37,740 nucleotides of DNA from an uncultured Collinsella sp. Its GTDB lineage: Bacteria; Actinomycetota; Coriobacteriia; Coriobacteriales; Coriobacteriaceae. The position numbers were made by a program, and so were the translations under genes. The notes beneath the pieces were generated by a model. That model saw only the letters and a list, made by a program, of their open reading frames with translations, did no database searches and was not told the DNA's origin. Shown piece after piece: positions 9,215 to 16,444 of this stretch (position 1 is the stretch's first letter; the number at the start of each line of letters is the position of its first letter). The stretch spans positions 1 through 37,740 of the forward strand of contig CALJDJ010000056.1 of the NCBI GenBank assembly GCA_938023705.1, read 5' to 3'.

Positions 9215-9715
9215 ATGGCAAAGGCTGTAAAGACGCCAAAAACCAATGCGATGCGCGAGCTGGAAAGCGCCGGCATTTCCTATGTTCTACATACGTACGA
9301 AGACGATGGTGATGAGTCGGCGGGCCTGGGGGTCGCGATTTCGGAGCAGCTTGGCGAGGAGCCCGGACAAGGATTTAAGACCTTGGTCTGCGTGACGCCG
9401 TCCAACGACCACGTCGTGTGCTGCATCCCTGTTGCCGACGAGCTCGATCTAAAGTCCGCCGCGCGTGCCGCGGGGGAGAAGTCCTTGGCCATGATGCATG
9501 TGAAGGATTTGCTTGCGGCGACTGGCTACGTTCGCGGCGGCTGCAGTCCGGTCGGTATGAAAAAACGCTACCGGACGCTCATTGATGAGACATGTGTCCT
9601 TTGGGATACCATTTTTATTTCGGGAGGCAAGCGTGGTTATCAGCTTGAGCTTGCACCTGATGATTTAATTGCATTTTGCGGGGCGACGGTCGCCCCGATT
9701 ACGAGAGAGGACTGA
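9215..9715 (+). CDS. ybaK: YbaK/EbsC-family Cys-tRNA(Pro) deacylase
   Basis: 166 residues. The start at 9215 is preceded by GGAAAGGA at a proper distance; a longer frame adds 32 residues without a site. The sequence shows the YbaK core: the ISYVLHTYEDD opening, QGFKTLVCVTPSNDHVVCCIPV with the conserved lysine expected to be essential, ATGYVRGGCSPVGMKKRY (the GG.SP.G loop lining the pocket) and FISGGKRGYQLELAPDDLI. Family members hydrolyse Cys wrongly attached to tRNA-Pro in trans. The gene stops 3 bases before murJ and probably heads a ybaK-murJ-uvrC operon. Confidence 0.92.
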   Translation: MAKAVKTPKTNAMRELESAGISYVLHTYEDDGDESAGLGVAISEQLGEEPGQGFKTLVCVTPSNDHVVCCIPVADELDLKSAARAAGEKSLAMMHVKDLLAATGYVRGGCSPVGMKKRYRTLIDETCVLWDTIFISGGKRGYQLELAPDDLIAFCGATVAPITRED

Positions 9716-9718
9716 GCG

Positions 9719-11401
9719 ATGCCGCAGGAAGAATTGAAGTGCGGAGCTCATTTTGCAAAAGAATCTGCGCCTCAGACACCCTCATCCGAAGCTTCTTCGT
9801 CGCGAGACGACACTGACGACATGGGCTCGTCGGACTACTCCACGGTTGGTCGTTCCGCCGGGCTTATGACCATCCTGACCATCGTGTCTCGCGTCACCGG
9901 TTTTATCCGCACGTGGGCAATGGCGGCCGCTATCGGCATGTCGTTGCTCTCGTCTTCCTATCAGGTCGCCAACAACCTGCCCAATATGCTCTACGAACTC
10001 GTGATGGGCGGCATGCTCGTGACGGCGTTTTTGCCCGTGTACATGGGCGTGAGGCGTGAGCAGGGTCGCGAGGCCTCTAACGAGTACGTGGGCAACCTGC
10101 TCGGTATTCTGCTATTGGTGCTGGGTGGCATTTCGTTGCTGGGGACCGTGTTCGCCCCGGGCTTTATCTGGACGCAATCGTTCCTTTCGGGTGACGGCGG
10201 CAGCATGGATACCGCTGCGTTCATGTTCCGTTTCTTTGCCATCCAGATTCTGTTTTATGGTTTGGGCTCGGTGTTTTCGGGCGTCCTCAACGCACACCGC
10301 GACTACTTCTGGTCGACGTTTGCCCCGGTCCTCAACAATGTGATCGTCATTGCGAGCTTTATGGGCTTTGCGCCCGTGTCCGCACAGTTTGGCGAACGTG
10401 CCGGCATCATCTTGATTGCGGCCGGTACGACCCTCGGTGTCTTTGTTCAGATGGCATGTCAGATCCCCGCGCTTGGCAAGCACGGCGTGCATCCCCATAT
10501 CCATATCGACTTTAAGGACCCCGCACTGCGCCAGACGATTGCGCTCGGTATCCCGACGCTGCTCGCCACGGTGTGTATGTTTGTCTCGACTTCTATCACC
10601 AACGCTGCTGCGCTGGTGGTCCAGCCCGAGACTGGTCCTTCCGTCATCGCCTATGCGCGCCTGTGGTACACGCTGCCCTACGCGCTGATTGCCGCCTCGC
10701 TTTCGACGGCGCTCTATACCGAGCTCTCTCACGACGCACAGGAGAAGGATTACGACAGCGTCCGCACGGGCATTTCGCGTGGCGTCGCCCAGATGCTGTT
10801 CTTCCTGATTCCATTCGCGCTGTACCTGATTGTCTTCGCGCGTCCGCTCAACATGATCTACTGCGCTGGCAAGTTCGATGAGTCCGGTGTGGCGCTGGTG
10901 TCGGAGTTCCTTATCTACCTGGCACTTTCCCTGCCGCTCTACGGCGTGGTCGTGCTGATGCAGAAGAGCTTCTCTGCCTTGCTCGACATGAAGCCCTATA
11001 GCCGCTATTGTCTGTATTCCGCCATCGGCCAGGCCGGCTCGGTTCTGCTGTTTGGCGTTGTGCTGGGCTTCGGTATGCCGGCAATCGCGCTTTCGTATGT
11101 CGTCGACTACGTGATCTTGGTCGGTTGCTCGCTGTGGTGGCTGCGTCGTCGTCTGCGTGGTCTTCAGGTTAAATCTATCCTGCATGGCGGTTTCTTTGGC
11201 CTTTTGCTCGGTGGCCTGGGTGCTGCCGCAGGCGCCGGCGTCATGTGGGCGCTTGAGCACTTTGTCGGGGCACTTGGCGGCTCGATTCTGATTACTCTTG
11301 GCTACGTTTGCGTTGCGGGTGTCGTCTCGCTTGCTGTTACCTTTGGCCTTGCCGTCGTCCTTAAGATGCCCGAGGTCTCGGCGCTGATTCGTCGCAAGTA
11401 G
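9719..11401 (+). CDS. murJ: Lipid II flippase MurJ (MviN family)
   Basis: 560 residues. About 45 hydrophilic Ser/Asp-rich residues precede the membrane domain, longer than in many MurJ proteins. The domain then begins with the family opening SAGLMTILTIVSRVTGFIRTWAMA, followed by NNLPNMLYELVMGGMLVTAFLPVY, which holds the conserved polar and Arg/Lys surroundings of the central cavity. About 14 hydrophobic segments follow, as expected of the MOP superfamily. MurJ moves lipid II across the cytoplasmic membrane for peptidoglycan synthesis. The start is 3 bases after the ybaK stop with an AGAGAGGA site, and the stop TAG is directly followed by the uvrC GTG. An alternative start at the internal Met (MGSSDYS) would remove most of the extension. 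Confidence 0.94.
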   Translation: MPQEELKCGAHFAKESAPQTPSSEASSSRDDTDDMGSSDYSTVGRSAGLMTILTIVSRVTGFIRTWAMAAAIGMSLLSSSYQVANNLPNMLYELVMGGMLVTAFLPVYMGVRREQGREASNEYVGNLLGILLLVLGGISLLGTVFAPGFIWTQSFLSGDGGSMDTAAFMFRFFAIQILFYGLGSVFSGVLNAHRDYFWSTFAPVLNNVIVIASFMGFAPVSAQFGERAGIILIAAGTTLGVFVQMACQIPALGKHGVHPHIHIDFKDPALRQTIALGIPTLLATVCMFVSTSITNAAALVVQPETGPSVIAYARLWYTLPYALIAASLSTALYTELSHDAQEKDYDSVRTGISRGVAQMLFFLIPFALYLIVFARPLNMIYCAGKFDESGVALVSEFLIYLALSLPLYGVVVLMQKSFSALLDMKPYSRYCLYSAIGQAGSVLLFGVVLGFGMPAIALSYVVDYVILVGCSLWWLRRRLRGLQVKSILHGGFFGLLLGGLGAAAGAGVMWALEHFVGALGGSILITLGYVCVAGVVSLAVTFGLAVVLKMPEVSALIRRK

Positions 11402-13348
11402 GTGCGCGTGGCCGGTCACGACAACATTCCAACGCTTGCCGAGCAGGTTTCGCGCGTTCCCACGCAGCCCGGCTGCTACCTTTGGAAAGACGCCAAGGGC
11501 GATGTCATCTACGTGGGCAAGGCGAAAAACCTGCGCGCCCGAATGCGTCCGTACGTGACGCTGCAGGACGAGCGCCAGAAGATCCCGCTGATGATGCAGC
11601 TGGTGGCGAGCTTTGACTATATCGTGGTGGAGACCGAGCACGAGGCGTTGGTGCTCGAGCGCAATTTGATTGGTCAGTACCATCCGTACTTTAACGTCGA
11701 CCTCAAGGATGACAAGAGCTACCCCTTTATCGCCATTACAAAGGGCGACCTGTATCCCGCTATCAAATACACGCGTGAGCGTCATAAGCCGGGAACGCGC
11801 TATTTTGGACCTTATACCGATAGCCGCGCGGCACGTGAGACGATAGATACGCTGCGCAAGGTTATCCCCATCTGCTCCGCATCCTGTGCGGAGTGGCGTC
11901 GTTGTCGCCGTATCGTCGAGTCCCACAAGGGCGAGGAAGACATCGTCAATATGATTTGCGCGCAAAACGGGCGCCCCTGCTTTGACTACCATGTCGGGCG
12001 CGGCCCGGGTGCGTGTGTCGGCGTGATTTCCCCGGCAGACTATGCCAAGAACGTCAAGCGTGTCGAGCGCTTTTTGTCGGGCCATCGCAAGGATGTCGTC
12101 GATGAGCTGACCTCCGAGATGACGGATGCCGCTGAGGCGCTCGACTTTGAGCGCGCGGCACGCGTCAAACGTCGTTTGGAGGTCATCAGGGGTCTGGACG
12201 ATCGTCAGCAAGTCGTTTTTCCCTCCAGTGTCGATATAGATGTCATCGGTTTCTATCGCGAGGAGACCATCTCCGCCGCTTGCGTCTTCGTCGTTCGCGA
12301 GGGCCGAACAGTTCGCACCTGCGAGTTCATTCTCGACAAGGGTCTTGATGTTGACGAGGAAGAGCTCCAGTCGGGCTTTCTTAAGCGCTATTACGACGAG
12401 ACGGCTGATATTCCAGCTGAGGTCAACCTTTCCGTCGAGCTTGAGGATGCGGAGGCGCTGGGGGAGTGGCTTGCGGGCAAGCGTGAGCGTTCCTGCCATC
12501 TCCATAGGCCGCAGCGTGGCGAAAAGCACCGTCTGCTCGATATGGCATCCAAAAATGCGCGCCATGCTCTCATGCGCTACATGATGCGAACGGGGTACGC
12601 TGACGACCGCACCAATCAAGCGCTCCTGGAGCTCGAAAGTGCGTTGGCGCTGCCATCGCCGCCGTTGCGTATCGAGTGCTTCGATATCTCTACACTGCAT
12701 GGCACCTTCACGGTCGCCTCGATGGTGGTGTTTACCAACGGGCGCGCCGACAAGAGTCAGTATCGTCGTTTTAAAATTCAGGCCGAATTGGACGAGGCAA
12801 ACGACTTCGTGTCGATGTCCGAGGTTTTGGGACGACGTTATGCTCCCGAGCGTATGGCCGACGAGCGCTTTGGCTCGCGCCCCGATTTGCTCGTTGTCGA
12901 TGGCGGTAAGCCGCAATTGACCGCTGCGATCAAGCAACTTGAGGCTCTTGGGCTCGATATACCAGTTTGTGGCTTGGCAAAGGCCGATGAGGAGGTTTTC
13001 GTGCCTTGGGACGAGACTCCAGTCGTGCTGCCGACCGGGTCCGCGTCGCTCTATCTAATTAAACAGGTGCGCGATGAATCGCACCGTTTTGCCATCACGT
13101 TCCATCGCGAATTGCGCGATAAAGCCATGACGGTTTCGGTACTCGATGACGTTCCAGGCGTGGGACCCACCAGAAAACGTGCCCTTATGCGCCATTTTGG
13201 CTCGATGAAGCGTTTGCGCGCGGCGAGCGAGCAAGAGATCGCGGAAGTTCGAGGCATTCCTGCCGATGTCGCCAAAGCGGTTCACGAGGCGCTCGTTGCA
13301 TGGAATGCCGAGCGCGCCGAGGCGGCGGCAAAGCAATCCGAAAAGTAA
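11402..13348 (+). CDS. uvrC: Excinuclease ABC subunit C
   Basis: Up to 648 residues. The first GTG (11402) abuts the murJ stop. A second in-frame GTG at 11408 has an AGTAGG-like site and may be the real start. Domains in order: GIY-YIG nuclease (PGCYLWKDAKGDVIYVGKAKNL from about 23); a cysteine-bearing segment at about 157-207; the UvrB-interacting UVR motif (ALDFERAARVKRRLEVI, about 242-260); an RNase H-like second nuclease (RIECFDISTLHGTFTVASMV from about 422); and a double helix-hairpin-helix (VPGVGPTRKRALMRHFGSM onward, from about 583). It makes both incisions in nucleotide excision repair. The cysteine segment is unusual: about 20 extra residues, and VGRGPGAC where other UvrCs read IGRCxAPC, so one expected Fe-S ligand is Gly. 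Confidence 0.97.
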   Translation: MRVAGHDNIPTLAEQVSRVPTQPGCYLWKDAKGDVIYVGKAKNLRARMRPYVTLQDERQKIPLMMQLVASFDYIVVETEHEALVLERNLIGQYHPYFNVDLKDDKSYPFIAITKGDLYPAIKYTRERHKPGTRYFGPYTDSRAARETIDTLRKVIPICSASCAEWRRCRRIVESHKGEEDIVNMICAQNGRPCFDYHVGRGPGACVGVISPADYAKNVKRVERFLSGHRKDVVDELTSEMTDAAEALDFERAARVKRRLEVIRGLDDRQQVVFPSSVDIDVIGFYREETISAACVFVVREGRTVRTCEFILDKGLDVDEEELQSGFLKRYYDETADIPAEVNLSVELEDAEALGEWLAGKRERSCHLHRPQRGEKHRLLDMASKNARHALMRYMMRTGYADDRTNQALLELESALALPSPPLRIECFDISTLHGTFTVASMVVFTNGRADKSQYRRFKIQAELDEANDFVSMSEVLGRRYAPERMADERFGSRPDLLVVDGGKPQLTAAIKQLEALGLDIPVCGLAKADEEVFVPWDETPVVLPTGSASLYLIKQVRDESHRFAITFHRELRDKAMTVSVLDDVPGVGPTRKRALMRHFGSMKRLRAASEQEIAEVRGIPADVAKAVHEALVAWNAERAEAAAKQSEK

Positions 13349-13448
13349 ACACGCCTCTAAACAACTGATATACATGATTGCGTGATTTTCAATCATTTAT
13401 TTCACGGCGATTACCAGCCGATTTCGGGTTTAATTAACGCTAAAACGT

Positions 13449-13481
13449 TTGACTAGCCATGGTGAACAACCCTGCTATCCT
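13449..13481 (+). promoter_or_regulatory. Candidate distal promoter of the nan/ABC operon
   Basis: A -35-like TTGACT (13449-13454) is present, and an extended -10 TGCTATCCT (TATCCT at 13476-13481). The spacing to TATCCT is 21 bases, longer than ideal, so the extended -10 would have to carry recognition. The palindromic TAAAACGTTT (13441-13450) overlaps the -35. Transcription from here gives a leader of about 220 bases. Confidence 0.35.
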
Positions 13482-13513
13482 GCGGGTTGACGAAGACTGA
13501 TATCTCACCTCGT

Positions 13514-13594
13514 CGATACATACTGTCTGGCGAATCGTTTGTCAATGAATTCGGTGAACGGTAGTAAATACCGTTCAAGCGTATGTATGTATCG
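13514..13594 (+). repeat. Nested perfect inverted repeats (operator or leader hairpin)
   Basis: The inner repeat has arms TGAACGGTA (13555-13563) and TACCGTTCA (13569-13577), 9 of 9 matched around a 5-base centre GTAAA. The outer repeat has arms CGATACATAC (13514-13523) and GTATGTATCG (13585-13594), 10 of 10 matched. As DNA, the 23-bp inner repeat has the size of a dimeric regulator operator. As RNA, the outer arms would close a long stem over the inner hairpin. It lies just upstream of the second promoter-like pair. Confidence 0.7.
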
Positions 13595-13616
13595 GTCGCC
13601 GAGCGCGGCACCTCAG

Positions 13617-13644
13617 TTGGGTTCGTCGGTAGGTAAGGTATATA
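13617..13644 (+). promoter_or_regulatory. Candidate proximal promoter of the nan/ABC operon
   Basis: TTGGGT (13617-13622) and TATATA (13639-13644) are 16 bases apart. Transcription would begin near 13651, about 60 bases before the ATG, placing the inverted repeat at 13555-13577 upstream of the -35, where an activator or a looping repressor could bind. Confidence 0.4.
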
Positions 13645-13713
13645 TCGTCCGCAAGTTGCGCGGGGGCACGTCTAGGTGCTCCCGGGTAAGATTCTCTATT
13701 GATAGGAGAAGAC

Positions 13714-15327
13714 ATGGCCATCATCAACAAGGGTATGTCCAGGCGTTCGTTCCTCGGCCTCACCGGCAGCGTCGCTGCTGTCGCAGGGCTTGGTCTCACC
13801 GGCTGCGGTGGCAGCTCCAACGACGAGGGTTCCGCTTCCGGTTCCACCGATTCCGCCAACCGTGGCGGCGGCGTGATCACCGCTGGTTCCGCTTACGCTC
13901 CGTCCAGCTTCGATCCCGCCAGCACCGGCTCCGCTGTGGGCCTGGGTGCTAACTGGCACGTCGTCGAGGGCCTCTACGGCATCGATTACCACGACTACAG
14001 CACCTTCAACGAGCTCGCCACCGACGATCCCAAGTCTGTGGACGACACCACTTTCGAGGTCACCATCCGCAAGGGCGCCAAGTTTTCCGATGGCACCGAG
14101 GTCACCGCTGACGATGTCGTTGCCTCCTACACCGCTTGCGCCGCTTCCGCTACCTATGCTCCGTTCTTCCAGCCCTTCGAGTCCATCGAGGCCAAGGACG
14201 CCAGCACCGTGACGGTCAAGACCAAGGTCCCCAACTTCTCCCTGCTCAAGGATCGTCTGGCCATCGTCCGCGTTACCCCGGCCACCCAGACCGAGGAGGA
14301 TCGCGCCAAGCAGCCGATCGGCTCCGGCCCCTGGATGTACGACTCTATCTCCGATACCGAGATCACCCTGGTTCCCAACCCCGAGTACAACGGTGAGTAT
14401 GCTGCCGAGGATAAGAAGATCCAGTACAGCATCCTGACCGACCCCACCGCTCGCGTTACCGCTCAGCAGGAGGGCTCCACGCTCGTTATGGAGCTCGTTA
14501 CCGCTGACGCCGTCGACCAGCTCGAGAGCGCCGGCTGCAAGATCGATAACGTTCAGGGTTTCGGCACCCGCTTCATCATGTTCAACGTCGCCAAGGAGCC
14601 TTGGAACAACGTCAAGGTCCGTCAGGCTGTCATGTATGCGCTCGACACCGAGAAGATGGTCAGCAACACCTTCGCCGGCCTTGCCACCGCTGCCAGCTGC
14701 TACCTGCCCAAGAGCTTCACCAACTATCATGAGGCTTCCACGGTGTACAAGACCGACGCCAAGAAGGCTAAGAAGCTCATCGAGGAGTCTGGCATCACCC
14801 CGGGTGCCATCACCCTGCGCACCACCGACAACGAGCAGATTAAGGGCATGGCCGCCCAGGTCAAGAACGACCTCGACGCCCTCGGCTTCGATGTGACCAT
14901 CCAGACCGATACCTCGCCGGCCACCTACGCTGCCATCGACGGCGGCGAGGCCTACGATATCCTCCTTGCCCCTGGCGATCCTTCCTGCTTCGGTGCCGAC
15001 CCCGACCTGCTGCTCAACTGGTGGTACGGCGACAACGTCTGGATGCAGACCCGTTGCCCGTGGAAGGAGTCCGCTGAGTGGCAGAAGCTCCACGGTCTCA
15101 TGGACGAGGCTCTTGCCGCCGAGGGCGACGAGCAGCAGAAGAAGTGGAACGAGTGCTTCGACATCATTGCCGACAATGCCGTTCTGTACCCCGTTGTCCA
15201 CGTCAAGACCGTCTCCGCTTCCTGGGACGATCCGTCCACTGCGCCCAACGGAGAGGCCCTCGATGGCTTCAAGGGCATCGGTACGACGAGCATGTCCTTC
15301 AGGGGCGTTGCGACCGTCAAGGCGTAA
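13714..15327 (+). CDS. Tat-type lipoprotein solute-binding protein, peptide/opine family (probable sialic acid binder)
   Basis: 537 residues. The start at 13714 has TAGGAGAAGAC before it. The N-terminus SRRSFLGLTGSVAAVAGLGL carries a twin-arginine motif and ends in the lipobox LTGC, so the protein is probably exported folded and lipid-anchored outside the membrane. The mature part is a family-5 extracellular solute-binding protein (SBP_bac_5): FDPASTGSAVGLGANWHVVEGLY near the start, then LATDDPKSVDDTTFEVTIRKGAKFSDGTEVTADDV, the usual family core. This family binds peptides, but also nickel, opines and, in SatA of Haemophilus ducreyi, N-acetylneuraminate. The nan genes downstream in the same direction make sialic acid the best guess. 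A hairpin after the stop probably lets this gene be expressed above the permeases. Confidence 0.85.
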   Translation: MAIINKGMSRRSFLGLTGSVAAVAGLGLTGCGGSSNDEGSASGSTDSANRGGGVITAGSAYAPSSFDPASTGSAVGLGANWHVVEGLYGIDYHDYSTFNELATDDPKSVDDTTFEVTIRKGAKFSDGTEVTADDVVASYTACAASATYAPFFQPFESIEAKDASTVTVKTKVPNFSLLKDRLAIVRVTPATQTEEDRAKQPIGSGPWMYDSISDTEITLVPNPEYNGEYAAEDKKIQYSILTDPTARVTAQQEGSTLVMELVTADAVDQLESAGCKIDNVQGFGTRFIMFNVAKEPWNNVKVRQAVMYALDTEKMVSNTFAGLATAASCYLPKSFTNYHEASTVYKTDAKKAKKLIEESGITPGAITLRTTDNEQIKGMAAQVKNDLDALGFDVTIQTDTSPATYAAIDGGEAYDILLAPGDPSCFGADPDLLLNWWYGDNVWMQTRCPWKESAEWQKLHGLMDEALAAEGDEQQKKWNECFDIIADNAVLYPVVHVKTVSASWDDPSTAPNGEALDGFKGIGTTSMSFRGVATVKA

Positions 15328-15390
15328 GACTCGCTTGAGTCTGTATGCAGGATGTCGGTCGTTGGGACCGTATCCTCATAGTTGAAACAA

Positions 15391-15422
15391 AGACCCGGGC
15401 GGCAACGATGTCGCTCGGGTCT
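15391..15422 (+). terminator. Stem-loop between binding-protein and permease genes
   Basis: The arms AGACCCGGGCG (15391-15401) and CGCTCGGGTCT (15412-15422) pair over 11 positions with one G-T pair and a 10-base loop. It is followed by TGTAATG, so the T tract is weak. It sits 63 bases after the binding-protein stop and 62 before the permease start. This is the usual place for a partial terminator or an RNA-stabilising structure in ABC operons. Confidence 0.55.
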
Positions 15423-15484
15423 TGTAATGAGTATCCGTACTCATATACCAGTTGGTCCTACCGACAAAAGAAAGGGGAGAGAAC

Positions 15485-16441
15485 GTGAACAACTTGCTAC
15501 GTTTGATTGGAAGGCGTCTTGTGGCGCTGCCGATCATGGCATTGGGCGTCACCGTCCTGGTGTTCTTCCTTATGTCGTTCTCCAAGACCGACCCCGCCTA
15601 CACGGCGTTGGGTGACGGTGCCTCGCCCGAGGCGGTTGCCGAGTACCATGAGAAGTATGGTCTGGACGACCCCTGGCCCGTGCGCTACGTGCGCTATATG
15701 GGCGATTTGATCCATGGCGACATGGGCACCTATGGTGCTGCTCGCAACTCCGTTGCCAAGCGCATCTCCACGGCCCTGCCCGTCACGATGCAGCTGACCT
15801 TCATCGGCCTTGCCATCGGTGCGGTCGTTTCGTTTTTACTCGGCGTCATCGCGGCACTGTATCGCGACAAATGGCCGGACCAAGTGATCCGCGTCTTTTC
15901 CATCGCCGGCTTGGCAACCCCGTCGTTCTGGCTTGCCGTTCTGTTGATCCTGCTGTTCTCTTCCTACCTTAAGGTGCTTCCGGCATCGGGTGCTCTGCCT
16001 CACTTCACCACGAATCCGGCTGGCTATCTGGGACGTATGATCATGCCCGCTATCGCCTTGGCATTTCCGCTGACGGGCCAGATGACTCGTATCGTGCGTA
16101 CCGCCATGGTCGAGGAGCTCGATAAGGATTATGTCCGTATGGCTCGCGGCGCCGGCGTTCCCGAGAAGGTCGTCGTCGGTATCAACGTTCTTCGCAATGC
16201 GCTGATCACCCCGGTCACCACCCTCGGTCTTAAGATCGGTTACCTCATGGGCGGCGCCGTCGTCATCGAGGTTATCTTCAACCTCCCCGGCATGGGCACC
16301 GCGATTCTGCAGGGCGTTCAGGGCAACGAGGCGAACCTGGTTCAGGGCGTCGTTATCGTCGTTGCTCTTGCCTTCATCATCATCAACATCGTGGTTGACA
16401 TGCTCTACCTGCTCATCAACCCGCGCATCAGGACGGTGTAG
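15485..16441 (+). CDS. ABC transporter permease, DppB/OppB (SatB-like) type
   Basis: 318 residues from the GTG at 15485, which has GGGGAG 5 bases upstream; an in-frame start 33 bases earlier is less well placed. There are six hydrophobic segments, beginning LLRLIGRRLVALPIMALGVTVLVFFLM. The extracytoplasmic region includes GLDDPWPVRYVRYMGDLIHGDMG, typical of the DppB family. The cytoplasmic EAA loop that contacts the ATPase reads DKDYVRMARGAGVPEKVVVGINVLRNALI. It should form a heterodimer with the permease half of the next protein. The stop at 16441 is 3 bases before the following ATG. Confidence 0.92.
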   Translation: MNNLLRLIGRRLVALPIMALGVTVLVFFLMSFSKTDPAYTALGDGASPEAVAEYHEKYGLDDPWPVRYVRYMGDLIHGDMGTYGAARNSVAKRISTALPVTMQLTFIGLAIGAVVSFLLGVIAALYRDKWPDQVIRVFSIAGLATPSFWLAVLLILLFSSYLKVLPASGALPHFTTNPAGYLGRMIMPAIALAFPLTGQMTRIVRTAMVEELDKDYVRMARGAGVPEKVVVGINVLRNALITPVTTLGLKIGYLMGGAVVIEVIFNLPGMGTAILQGVQGNEANLVQGVVIVVALAFIIINIVVDMLYLLINPRIRTV

Positions 16442-16444
16442 ATT

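Larger units (their letters stand above)
13349..13713 (+). promoter_or_regulatory. 365-base regulatory region before the nan/ABC locus
   Basis: No coding frame is supported here. The first part holds an AT-rich hairpin, ATGATTG (13374-13380) with CAATCAT (13390-13396), that may end the uvrC transcript. It is followed by promoter elements, a perfect 9+9 inverted repeat nested inside a second 10+10 repeat, another promoter-like pair, and a hairpin at 13661-13684 (CGGGGGCAC with GTGCTCCCG, one G-T pair) just before the ribosome-binding site. This is more structure than a plain promoter needs, and it suggests regulation of the downstream uptake operon either by a DNA-binding regulator or through the leader RNA. 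Confidence 0.6.

Noticed and set aside
10112..12937. Minus-strand open frame of 941 codons across murJ and uvrC
   Set aside because: It spans two well-identified genes on the opposite strand and its translation is low-complexity Arg/His/Asp-rich; an artefact of GC-rich codon use.
13637..13642. GGTATA as an E. coli-type NanR site
   Set aside because: Only one copy here, while NanR needs tandem repeats; the hexamer is part of a -10-like sequence and recurs at other promoters for the same reason.
13482..13713. T-box or known riboswitch in the nan-locus leader
   Set aside because: No T-box core sequence or recognised aptamer pattern was found; the hairpins alone do not identify a class.
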